From an uncultured Chloroflexota bacterium (lineage in GTDB: Bacteria > Chloroflexota > Dehalococcoidia > Lucifugimonadales > GCA-002694895), in contig CATLOZ010000009.1 of assembly GCA_950054395.1 (NCBI GenBank), positions 1 through 33,415 on the forward strand: a stretch of 33,415 bases of DNA, given 5' to 3'. Below the pieces are notes generated by a model. The model saw only the letters and a list, made by a program, of their open reading frames with translations. It had not been told where the DNA came from and searched no databases. A program made the translations under genes and the position numbers. Of the stretch, positions 26,813-33,415 are shown one piece after another; position 1 is the stretch's first letter, and each line of letters starts with the position of its first letter.

Positions 26813-27130
26813 ATGGTAGAAATAACTGCTGTTTTAAGAGATATAATATTAATTGCATTTATCCTCTTATTAGCTGCCTTAGCTGTTTTTGGGTATATTA
26901 GATTAAATAGAATTATGACTAAAATTGATTCTTTAATTGAAAATTCTCGAAAATTATGGTCTTTATTTGGGTATGTGATTTCCCCAATTGATAAGATTAA
27001 TTCTAAGACTATTGATTTTATAACAAAATCATTAAAATCAATTAATGTGGATAAAGCAACTAAAACTGCAAAAAAAACAACTAAAACTGCTACTGATAAA
27101 ATAAGGAGAAAAAATAATGGCTCAAAATAA
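26813..27130 (+). CDS. Small membrane protein (DUF948-like?), Lys/Thr-rich tail
   Basis: A 105-residue protein with one transmembrane helix (about residues 8-29, LRDIILIAFILLLAALAVFGYI), then a short amphipathic region (MTKIDSLIENSRKLW), and a C-terminal tail (TKTAKKTTKTATDK) alternating Lys and Thr. The layout is that of DUF948 proteins, which often stand beside a YtxH-like gene, as here, but similarity is only general. AAGGGA precedes the ATG. It overlaps the next gene by 14 bases, so the two are translated together. Confidence 0.65.
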   Translation: MVEITAVLRDIILIAFILLLAALAVFGYIRLNRIMTKIDSLIENSRKLWSLFGYVISPIDKINSKTIDFITKSLKSINVDKATKTAKKTTKTATDKIRRKNNGSK

Positions 27131-27401
27131 AAATAAAAAAGGCTTTGGCAATCTATTTTTAGGATTTGCATTAGGAATGTATTTAGGCCCAAAGTTAGTT
27201 AGGAAATTAAAGCAAACAGAACTTACAGAGAATGAGAGATTGAAATTATTTGCTATGAATATGCGAGATGCATCTTTAAATATATTAGAAGCTTTACGTA
27301 AATACTTGGATAATCTTGGGATTGAACCTTCTAAAGATATTTTCGATGAAATTGAAAGATTGATTAACAGAAAAAATAACAAGCAAAATTCTGACGATTA
27401 A
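27117..27401 (+). CDS. YtxH-like small membrane protein
   Basis: A 94-residue protein. Residues 10-26 (FGNLFLGFALGMYLGPKL) form a glycine-rich short membrane segment like that of YtxH/GlsB-type proteins, followed by a basic stretch (VRKLKQ) and an amphipathic helical tail (SLNILEALRKYLDNLG). AAGGAG lies upstream within the end of the preceding gene. Function unknown; such pairs often relate to envelope stress. Its stop abuts the convergent pheA stop. Confidence 0.6.
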   Translation: MAQNKNKKGFGNLFLGFALGMYLGPKLVRKLKQTELTENERLKLFAMNMRDASLNILEALRKYLDNLGIEPSKDIFDEIERLINRKNNKQNSDD

Positions 27402-28235
27402 TTAATGTACGTTTGTAGATTTTTTATATGAACCAATAATTTTCAGTGTATTGGTTATTTTTTTGATTTTATTAAAAATTTCATTTAAATTATTGTCTTT
27501 TAAATGACCATCAATATCCATCCAAAAAATATATTTGCCTAATTGCTTTTTTGAGGGCCTAGATTCAATTTTAGAGATATTTATATTGTTGTCAGAAAAT
27601 TGACTCATTACATTAATTAATTGACCAGGTTTATCTGAATGTTTAAAATCAAAACAAAATGAAGTTTTATCATTTTGAGTGGGATTTGTTTTGCTTTTTG
27701 ATAATATTGCAAACCTTGTTATGTTATTCATTTCGTCTTGTATATTTTCTTCAATAATATTTAAATTATGTTTTTTAGCATTTCTTGTATGAGCTATGGC
27801 CCCTGAATTTTCCGGATCTTTGATTAAATCAAAAATTGCTGCTGATGTACTGGAAGAAGGAATGAGATCTGCTTGAGGTAATTTTTCTGATAGATACACT
27901 CTACACTGAGCTAAAGCCTGATGATGAGAGTAAATTTTTTTAATGTTATCTAATATTTTACTTTTATTTGTTATTAATGAATGAGAAATATTAAGCATTA
28001 TTTCTCCATTTATATATACGTTATAATCATGAATCAGAGAATCTAGAGTGAAAGTTACTGATCCTTCAATACTATTTTCAATTGGGACAACTCCCATATC
28101 AGTAATATCATCTTGAACTGATTCGATAACTGCAGGTATTGTGGGCATGGGAAATAATTTTTCATTTTTAAAATTTGTTAATGTTGCTTGCTCCGTGTAA
28201 GATCCCTCAGGCCCTAAATAAGATATACTTTTCAT
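27402..28235 (-). CDS. pheA: Prephenate dehydratase
   Basis: Converts prephenate to phenylpyruvate in phenylalanine synthesis. The 277-residue monofunctional form has no chorismate mutase domain. Catalytic part: SISYLGPEGSYTEQA, GVVPIENSIEGSVTFTLD, YSHHQALAQCRVYL, SSSTSAA and the NNITRFAIL motif containing the catalytic TRF. The C-terminal ACT domain (about 195-277) starts KTSFCFDFKHSDKPGQL and carries the SKIESRPSK motif, the phenylalanine feedback site. AAGGGAATTAAC precedes the ATG. It lies 11 bases after the second KTN gene, so it may be at the end of the K+ operon transcript. Confidence 0.96.
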   Translation of the reverse strand: MKSISYLGPEGSYTEQATLTNFKNEKLFPMPTIPAVIESVQDDITDMGVVPIENSIEGSVTFTLDSLIHDYNVYINGEIMLNISHSLITNKSKILDNIKKIYSHHQALAQCRVYLSEKLPQADLIPSSSTSAAIFDLIKDPENSGAIAHTRNAKKHNLNIIEENIQDEMNNITRFAILSKSKTNPTQNDKTSFCFDFKHSDKPGQLINVMSQFSDNNINISKIESRPSKKQLGKYIFWMDIDGHLKDNNLNEIFNKIKKITNTLKIIGSYKKSTNVH

Positions 28236-28246
28236 TGTTAATTCCC

Positions 28247-28906
28247 TTAGCTAAGATATTCTAACACACTTTCTTTTTTTCCTTCCTGTATTAAAACAAT
28301 AAGTTCATCATTTGAATGAATTGTTTTATGTCCTGAAGGGATATCTGTAATGCCATTTGATCTTATTATTAAAAGCAATTGACAATGACTTGGAAGTTCT
28401 ATTTCGGTTATAGATTTTCCAAGTATATTTGAATCGTCATTGATTTTTATTCCAATTATTTCTTTTAATGGATTTGTTTGTAATTTTGCAATTGGCCATG
28501 GTGCTAATATTGAAGTTTCTTGTTCTATAGATTTTAATATACTTGACTCAACATTAATTAAAATATCAAATCCATTTTCTTCAAACGCTTTAGAATAATT
28601 CATATTGTTAATTCTATTAATAATTGTATTTACCTTGAAATTAGATTTTGCTAGCGAACTGATTACAAAGTTTGTGCTATCATTCTTAGTAGCAACTATT
28701 AGAATATCTGCTCGCTCCATTCCAGATGATTTTTGAATATTTAGATCAGTTGCATCTCCGTGTTGGCATATAGGCCCATATAATTGATCAAATTCATGGC
28801 ATTTGGTTAGGTTTTTTTCAACTATGGTTATTTCATGATTATATTTTGAGTACCAGTCTATTAGCTGCTCTGAAATATTATTTGCACCTATAATAACTAT
28901 ATACAA
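28247..28906 (-). CDS. K+ uptake regulatory protein, TrkA/KtrA type (second copy)
   Basis: A 219-residue RCK protein: a TrkA_N Rossmann domain (VIIGANNISEQLIDWY; acid in IVEKN for NAD ribose; HGDATD; ADILIVATKND) and a TrkA_C domain (IIGIKINDDSNILGKSI to NDELIVLIQEGK). The glycine loop GANNIS is poorer than the classical GxGxxG. The start is TTG: GGAGG stands seven bases before it and no ATG is available, so this is a confident non-ATG start. The preceding gene ends immediately before it. It would gate TrkH in response to nucleotide. Confidence 0.9.
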   Translation of the reverse strand: MYIVIIGANNISEQLIDWYSKYNHEITIVEKNLTKCHEFDQLYGPICQHGDATDLNIQKSSGMERADILIVATKNDSTNFVISSLAKSNFKVNTIINRINNMNYSKAFEENGFDILINVESSILKSIEQETSILAPWPIAKLQTNPLKEIIGIKINDDSNILGKSITEIELPSHCQLLLIIRSNGITDIPSGHKTIHSNDELIVLIQEGKKESVLEYLS

Positions 28907-29326
28907 TTATTTCCTCCAGTATGAATTAAGTTTGGTTGGTATATTCCATGGATTGAATGTGATTATATTTTGAGAATTCAATAAATTATTATATTGTGTT
29001 TCGTAGCTGCAACAAAAAATATTTTCTGCTTTTAATGATTTTATATAAGAAGATGTAAGTATATTTAAATTGGTATCTTTTGAGCAGCAAATAGATAGCG
29101 ATGTATTTGGAAAATCTAATTCATTTAAAATTTTGGGATCGTAAATATTCCCTTTTAATATATATATATCATTATTAAATTTAGTATTGAATGACTCTTC
29201 GCTCAAAAGGGTAATATTGTAATTATTATTTGAATTTAACAAAGATTCAATTATAAAATTAGCAATATCCGAATTCCCGAAAATAATACAATTATTTTTA
29301 TTTGTAAGTTGTTGAGAATTATTCAT
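28907..29326 (-). CDS. Truncated TrkA_N-only protein
   Basis: The 139 residues resemble only the N-terminal RCK half: CIIFGNSDIANFIIESLL, then YNITLLSEESF and ILKGNIYDPKILNEL, NTSLSICCSKDTN and FCCSYETQYNNLL. It ends with NPWNIPTKLNSYWRK, similar to APWPIAKLQTNPL in the middle of the next gene, which is where TrkA_C would begin. So the C-terminal domain is absent. The glycine-rich loop is degenerate, so NAD binding may be lost. The frame is intact, so it is a real short gene rather than a frameshifted one. Its stop abuts the next start. Confidence 0.7.
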   Translation of the reverse strand: MNNSQQLTNKNNCIIFGNSDIANFIIESLLNSNNNYNITLLSEESFNTKFNNDIYILKGNIYDPKILNELDFPNTSLSICCSKDTNLNILTSSYIKSLKAENIFCCSYETQYNNLLNSQNIITFNPWNIPTKLNSYWRK

Positions 29327-29327
29327 T

Positions 29328-29783
29328 TTAAAAATTTGGATCTTTATATAATATTGTAGGACAAATATTGTTCTTTAGTACAAATTGGGCATTTTCACCT
29401 ATATCAAAATTTTCATTTTCTTTTTTATTTGCTCCAAGTATTAATAATCTTGGTTTATTAATTTTTACCATTTCCAAAATAGCAGCCCCTGCATGCCTTG
29501 CTTGAATTATTTCTCCAAATGTAGATGGATGCATTTTTCTTATTTTATTTTCCAAGGATTTCAGTGTTTTTTCAGCTTTATTATATGAATTTTCATTATC
29601 TATATCCAATGGCGAAGATCTTTCGATTATAATTACATGTATTAAAATAATTGTAGTTTTAGGATTTGAAAAAGTATCGGCACATTGCACTAATTTCTCA
29701 TCGATATTGTTACCAGATACAGCAACAAGTATTTTGTCTTTATAATAATTAGATTTATTTTTACTAAATTTAAATATATTGAT
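29328..29783 (-). CDS. UspA-family protein, probably with a non-standard start codon
   Basis: The reading frame from 29783 to 29328 would encode 151 residues, the normal Usp size. Residues 15-55 give KDKILVAVSGNNIDEKLVQC and then TIILIHVI, the usual first strand and HV turn of universal stress proteins, and the end has RLLILGANKK and CPTILYKD. The ordinary start GTG at 29690 would remove the first beta strand, so it seems too late. Between the upstream stop at 29784 and 29690 there is no in-frame ATG, GTG or TTG. AAGGA stands eight bases before ATC at 29781-29783, a possible start. Usp proteins bind nucleotides and often accompany ion transporters. Confidence 0.7.
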   Translation of the reverse strand: MNIFKFSKNKSNYYKDKILVAVSGNNIDEKLVQCADTFSNPKTTIILIHVIIIERSSPLDIDNENSYNKAEKTLKSLENKIRKMHPSTFGEIIQARHAGAAILEMVKINKPRLLILGANKKENENFDIGENAQFVLKNNICPTILYKDPNF

Positions 29784-29799
29784 TTATTAAATCCTTAAA

Positions 29800-30459
29800 T
29801 TAGTCTGTAAGTTTATCAATCAATTCATTGTTGCCAGCAATGAGTAAGATGTCATCTTTTTTTATCACCTCATTAACATCAGGATTTAATATGATATTTT
29901 TAGATCTTACTATTCCTAAAGCAGTTAAATTATATTTATCTCTTGAAGTTCCAATATTTAGATCTTTTAAAGATTTTCCTTGTATATGTTGAGGAACTAA
30001 GATTTTACTAATCCCATATTTTGAGTTCATGCTCATGTATTCTTGTACATTTGGATTAAATAGATTGTGTGCAATTTGCTCTCCCATTTCATTTTCAGCT
30101 AATACAGTTTTATTTACACCAACTAATTTCAAGGCATTACTTTGTAATTCATCTTGTGCTCTTGCAACTATATACATATTATCTTTTAACGATCTTAGTA
30201 ACACTGAAGTCAATAAACTTGAAACAGTATCAGAACCAATAGCTACAATTGCAGCATCATATGATGGAACACCCAACTCCTTTAAAGTTAATTCATTTGT
30301 TGCATCTCCTGAAACCGGATATGTAACTTTGCCGAGCATATCCTGTACTCTTTCCTCTTTTCTATCGATAGCTAAAACATCATGTCCAAGATTGTAAAGT
30401 GCTGAAGCTACACTTCTGCCAAATCTTCCTATTCCTATCACTGCAACTTGTTTTCTCAT
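29800..30459 (-). CDS. ktrA: K+ uptake regulatory protein TrkA/KtrA
   Basis: A 219-residue RCK protein with the full layout: TrkA_N domain with AVIGIGRFGRSVASAL (GxGxxG), acid in LAIDRKEE, SGDATN and AAIVAIGSD, and TrkA_C domain (about 140-219) ending with KKDDILLIAGNNELIDKL. This is the best preserved of the three related proteins in the operon and the likely main gating subunit of the TrkH pore, which lies 25 bases upstream in the same direction. No ribosome binding site is obvious. Confidence 0.93.
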   Translation of the reverse strand: MRKQVAVIGIGRFGRSVASALYNLGHDVLAIDRKEERVQDMLGKVTYPVSGDATNELTLKELGVPSYDAAIVAIGSDTVSSLLTSVLLRSLKDNMYIVARAQDELQSNALKLVGVNKTVLAENEMGEQIAHNLFNPNVQEYMSMNSKYGISKILVPQHIQGKSLKDLNIGTSRDKYNLTALGIVRSKNIILNPDVNEVIKKDDILLIAGNNELIDKLTD

Positions 30460-30484
30460 AATTATTTAATATTAGATATTTTTA

Positions 30485-31942
30485 TTAACCTATTGTAACT
30501 CTTTCTTCTACGTTTTTGTACATTATAGGTTTGTTTCTATTTCCTAAAACAAGCACCATAGTTAATGGGCCAATTCTTCCTATTATCATAAGAATAATTA
30601 ATATTATCCTACTGAAATTTGAGCTTTGTAGAGTGAAACCTGAAGACAATCCAACTGTTCCAAAAGCAGAGCAAATTTCAAAAAATATTTTATGTATTTC
30701 ATATGATTCATTTAAAGAAATTATAATAGTGAATAGAAAAATTACTAAAATTGAAATCATTAATATTGTGATACATCTGTTTACTTGTTCATCTGGTATT
30801 TTTCTATTGAAAATAGATGTATTCGGAGATCCCTTAAGTGTGCTGATGACAAATGAATAAACAACCATTATAGTATTGAGTTTAATACCCCCTGCAGTAG
30901 AAGCAGATGCACCTCCTATAAACATTAATGCAGAACACCATAAAGCTGTTGGAATACGAATTGAATTAAAATCTATCGTTGAAAATCCTGCAGTTCTTCC
31001 GCTTACAGTATTAAAAAGAGACTGTCCGGAACCATTTATTATTCCAGTGTTTTCCAATTCTCCATTTGGTTGAGATTCCAGAGCAAATAATATCAACGTT
31101 CCAAATAAATTCAAAAAAATTGTTGAAGAAATTACTAATTTAGAATTTAGAGATAATTTTTTCCATCTAAAGCTGTGAAATAAGTCAATAAATATCAAAT
31201 AGCCCAAACTTCCAAAAAAGATATTGATTCCCATTAAAGTTAATACAGAAATATTTTTTTCATATCCTCCTAGTAATCCTTTCGTATTGAAAAACAAGAA
31301 TCCAGCCCCATTAAATGAAGAAATAGAATGTGATATTGCCTGCCAAATCGCTTCTTTTGCATTCATGTTTGAATAAAATGCTAAGAATAAAAATATACCT
31401 ACAAATATTTGTATAATTATGCTATATGAAATAATAATACTAATTGTAGGTATTAAATTTCCAAGTTGTAGTTTGCCTAGTGATCTTGGATCTGCCAGGG
31501 ATTCTCTAAGTAGTATTTGCTGTGGCAATGAAATTTTTTGTCCAAATAATTTCAGAATAAAAATAGTTGATGTCATAAAACCTATTCCACCAATGAAAAT
31601 TAGTATAATTATTATGATTTGGCCAAATGTAGACCAAAATTGATTTGTATTTTGTACTATTAATCCGGTAAGAGTAAACGCAGAAGTTGCAGTGAATAAA
31701 GAAGTTAATAATCCGTGATTTTCTTCAGTATTTGCTGCTTGAGGTATCATTAGAAGAATTGTTCCTATAAGTATTATTGAAATATAACTGGCTAGAAGTG
31801 CAAGAGGTGGATTGTATAGACTATGAGTAATATTAAAATTTTTTGTGCTTATGTTTATGGGTTTTATAGACTCTAATCTTGACACTCTTACAATATTGGA
31901 GCCAAGTTTTAATGTTTTTTTATTCTTTTTATTAATATTCAT
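30485..31942 (-). CDS. trkH: K+ transporter, TrkH/KtrB pore subunit
   Basis: A 485-residue membrane protein with about ten hydrophobic helices. It shows the four pore loops of the SKT family: SAFTLTGLIV, SSFNGAGFLFF, SGRTAGFSTIDF and SAFGTVGLSSG, each with the filter glycine. LIFIGGIGFMTSTIF and FIGGASASTAGGIKLNT are family motifs following pores 1 and 3. An N-terminal tail of about 40 residues, rich in Lys, precedes the first helix. With KtrA it takes up K+. It leads an operon of the same direction that ends with pheA. The promoter should be in the 106-base divergent gap upstream. Confidence 0.96.
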   Translation of the reverse strand: MNINKKNKKTLKLGSNIVRVSRLESIKPINISTKNFNITHSLYNPPLALLASYISIILIGTILLMIPQAANTEENHGLLTSLFTATSAFTLTGLIVQNTNQFWSTFGQIIIIILIFIGGIGFMTSTIFILKLFGQKISLPQQILLRESLADPRSLGKLQLGNLIPTISIIISYSIIIQIFVGIFLFLAFYSNMNAKEAIWQAISHSISSFNGAGFLFFNTKGLLGGYEKNISVLTLMGINIFFGSLGYLIFIDLFHSFRWKKLSLNSKLVISSTIFLNLFGTLILFALESQPNGELENTGIINGSGQSLFNTVSGRTAGFSTIDFNSIRIPTALWCSALMFIGGASASTAGGIKLNTIMVVYSFVISTLKGSPNTSIFNRKIPDEQVNRCITILMISILVIFLFTIIISLNESYEIHKIFFEICSAFGTVGLSSGFTLQSSNFSRIILIILMIIGRIGPLTMVLVLGNRNKPIMYKNVEERVTIG

Positions 31943-32048
31943 AATTTTAAATAGGTATTCTTTTAGAATATAATTAATTTATAAAAGATTATATGTAATG
32001 TTTGTTTGTCAATTAAATAGTTTTGTTATCATTGTAGGTAGGTAAAAC
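31943..32048. promoter_or_regulatory. Divergent promoter region trkH / CinA-like gene
   Basis: The gap contains TTGTCA at 32006-32011 and TATCAT at 32027-32032 with an extended TG (plus strand, short 15-base spacer). For the minus strand it has TTGACA at 32012-32007 and TATAAT at 31993-31988, but the 13-base spacer is too short, so another -35 may be used. A small inverted repeat TATTCT-TTT-AGAATA lies at 31956-31970 in the trkH leader. Confidence 0.35.
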
Positions 32049-32609
32049 ATGACTTTTGATCAATTTCATGAAAAATCCAAGGTTCGAATCCAAAAAATAA
32101 CTAAACAAATTTCTTTATCAAAATATTTGTTTGTATTTACGTTATTAGGTTCATGTCATAGATTGGTAAAATGGTTCATGGATCAAGAAGGTATTTCTAA
32201 TAATTTAATTTCAGTAAATATGCCTTATTCAACTATTGCAATCGATCAAGAATTATCTTTTAAAAGTAATAGTTATGTCAATACTAATATTTGTAGAGAA
32301 TTAGCAATCAATAATTTTAATAAATATTCTAAAATGATTAATATGCCTGAAAATTTAATTTCATTAGCTGTATCTTCAAGTTTGCAAACAAATAGGAGAA
32401 AATTAAGTTCTGATAGAAGTTTTGTATCTTTGTTTGGGTATGAGATAAACTCAAATTATGAAATTAATTTTTTGGATCATAATCTTAATCGTAAACATCA
32501 GGATTATATAATTAGTTATTTAGTTTTAAATATTTTGTTAAATCCTGAAATAAAAGTTGCTAAAGATTTATTTCCATCTTTAGCAGATATAAAAATTATT
32601 GATAAATAA
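32049..32609 (+). CDS. CinA C-terminal-like protein
   Basis: The 186 residues resemble the CinA/PncC-like domain found at the N-terminus of two-domain plant and bacterial proteins that end in a nucleotidyltransferase. Seen are FTLLGSCHRLVKWFM near residue 30 (place of the GGxxxG region of CinA), then VNMPYSTIAIDQEL, NICRELAINNF (the SxxxAxxMA position) and LISLAVSSSLQTNRRK (place of the TGIAGP region). Classical CinA signatures are mostly lost, so NMN deamidase activity is doubtful. AGGTAGG precedes the ATG. It lies nine bases before the nucleotidyltransferase gene. Confidence 0.65.
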   Translation: MTFDQFHEKSKVRIQKITKQISLSKYLFVFTLLGSCHRLVKWFMDQEGISNNLISVNMPYSTIAIDQELSFKSNSYVNTNICRELAINNFNKYSKMINMPENLISLAVSSSLQTNRRKLSSDRSFVSLFGYEINSNYEINFLDHNLNRKHQDYIISYLVLNILLNPEIKVAKDLFPSLADIKIIDK

Positions 32610-32618
32610 AAAAAATTA

Positions 32619-33233
32619 ATGGATAATCTTAAGAAATTACAAAATAATAAAATCAATTATTTACATTATGATCTTGGGTTGTCATTAATAAATAATGTAA
32701 CTGATTATTCGCAATACCTTATTTTCTCTGGTAGTTTTAACCCAATTCATGAAGGACATTTAGAATTATTGAAATGCGGCATTGATCTTAGCGGTAAGAA
32801 ACCTATTTTCGAGATATCTTTTAAGAATGTTGATAAACCAGATTTGTTGTTTGAAGAAATATCTAAAAGGATTAAACAATTTAAGATTATTAGTGAACTT
32901 TTAGTAACTAATGAAGCAACGTTCTTAGGGAAGTCAATTTTATTTAAAGGAGCTGACTTCTTGATTGGAGGTGATACTCTTATTAGGTTATTTGATAATA
33001 AATATTACAATTCCGAAATGCATAATAAGAAAATTATAGATCAGTTTATATATTTAAAAAATTCTGGTACAAAATTTGTGGTTGGTGGCAGAACAATTGA
33101 TAATAAATTTGTAAATGTAGACAATGTTTTTATTCCTGATCAAATTAAAGACATGTTTACAGGTATTCCAAGGGAAGTGTTTGAATCTAACATGGCATCT
33201 AATAAAATAAGATCACAGATAAAAAAGGATTAA
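32619..33233 (+). CDS. HIGH-type nucleotidyltransferase (NadD-like)
   Basis: A 204-residue cytidylyltransferase-fold protein. LIFSGSFNPIHEGHLELL holds the nucleotide-binding (H/T)xGH signature; GKKPIFEISFKNVDKPDL and SKRIKQFKII follow, then FLIGGDTLIRLFD (GxDxxxRL-like, as in NadD) and VFIPDQ; SNKIRSQIK replaces the ISSTxIR motif near the C-terminus. The pattern is like the plant two-domain protein in which a CinA-like domain precedes this one. Whether it acts on NMN, nicotinate mononucleotide or another substrate is unknown. Confidence 0.8.
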   Translation: MDNLKKLQNNKINYLHYDLGLSLINNVTDYSQYLIFSGSFNPIHEGHLELLKCGIDLSGKKPIFEISFKNVDKPDLLFEEISKRIKQFKIISELLVTNEATFLGKSILFKGADFLIGGDTLIRLFDNKYYNSEMHNKKIIDQFIYLKNSGTKFVVGGRTIDNKFVNVDNVFIPDQIKDMFTGIPREVFESNMASNKIRSQIKKD

Positions 33234-33234
33234 T

Positions 33235-33415
33235 ATGTTTGAAGATTTAAGAGAATATATAGAATGGTTACAATCTTTTAATAAATTACATAAAATTAAT
33301 AAAAAGGTCTCATCAGATTGTGAAATAACTGAAATTGTTACGCGGATGATTGAAAAAAACGGACCAACTTTATTATTTGAAAATGTGGATAATAATAATA
33401 TTCCTGTGATTGCAA
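33235..33415 (+). CDS. UbiD-family decarboxylase, N-terminal part
   Basis: The gene starts at ATG 33235 and runs off the right edge; about 60 residues are seen. FEDLREYIEWLQSFNKLHKI, then CEITEIVTRMI and NGPTLLFENV are the usual N-terminal motifs of UbiD/UbiD-like enzymes, which decarboxylate aromatic acids with prenylated FMN. The ribosome binding site AAGGA lies in the end of the preceding gene, whose stop is one base before the ATG, so the genes are coupled. Subfamily cannot be told from this part. Confidence 0.85.
   Translation, partial: MFEDLREYIEWLQSFNKLHKINKKVSSDCEITEIVTRMIEKNGPTLLFENVDNNNIPVIA

Noticed and set aside
26785-27192. Minus-strand open frame across the two small membrane proteins
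   Set aside because: The plus-strand genes have good ribosome binding sites and plausible topology; the reverse frame is a hydrophobic shadow.
28907-29326. Calling the short KTN gene a pseudogene
   Set aside because: The frame is uninterrupted and its end couples to the next start, so I treat it as a real gene, with lower confidence.
31956-31970. Inverted repeat TATTCT-TTT-AGAATA as trkH operator
   Set aside because: Six-base arms are expected by chance in this AT-rich sequence; mentioned only within the promoter region.

Overview
The window comes from a very AT-rich bacterial chromosome (by eye about 70% A+T) with standard stop codons, tight gene packing and mostly housekeeping or biosynthetic genes. 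I see no phage, insertion sequence, CRISPR array or plasmid gene. The phylum cannot be proved from the sequence. An AT-rich, streamlined, probably free-living bacterium is suggested by de novo Arg, Phe, branched-chain and thiamine genes, K+ uptake, aconitase with a 7Fe ferredoxin, and an MfnB-like enzyme. A marine Chloroflexota (SAR202-like) origin is a guess from overall flavour.

Layout. 1-3242: C-terminus of an M19 dipeptidase (+), degV/fakB-like (-), nth (-), argC (+). 3288-3734: tRNA-Glu(UUC) and a small membrane-anchored coiled-coil protein (+). 3811-7851: a minus-strand run ilvE, class III aminotransferase, thiG, thiE, thiS, closed by an AT hairpin. 7963-13363: a plus-strand run rhodanese, PfkB kinase, ahcY, metK, phosphohexomutase, centred on the SAM cycle. 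13419-17174: polA and an unusual greA (-). 17263-20176: 7Fe ferredoxin and aconitase (+). 20184-24712: rpmB (-), fakA and recG (+), an order resembling the Bacillus rpmB/yloV/recG locus. 24803-27401: a DapA-family aldolase, an MfnB/TusA-like fusion and two small membrane proteins (+). 27402-31942: a minus-strand run of trkH, a KTN subunit, a UspA-like protein, a KTN-N-only protein, a second full KTN subunit and pheA. 32049-33415: a CinA-like protein, a nucleotidyltransferase and the start of a UbiD-family decarboxylase (+).

How it fits together. AhcY and MetK run the SAM/SAH cycle and the adjacent PfkB kinase might clear adenosine. DegV (FakB-like) and FakA could form a fatty-acid kinase though they lie 20 kb apart. 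TrkH has one K+ pore with up to three KTN-type regulatory proteins and a UspA protein. ThiG, ThiE and ThiS are a partial thiamine pathway lacking ThiC, ThiD, ThiF and a glycine or tyrosine oxidising partner here.

The most unusual items are a GreA carrying an N-terminal tyrosine-recombinase-like SAM domain, an MfnB-type synthase fused to a TusA-like domain beside a DapA-type aldolase, a K+ operon with a UspA gene lacking any ordinary start codon and a truncated KTN protein, and two genes that look like a split form of a CinA-like/nucleotidyltransferase protein. No gene-free stretch exceeds 300 bases; the longest is 1987-2213.
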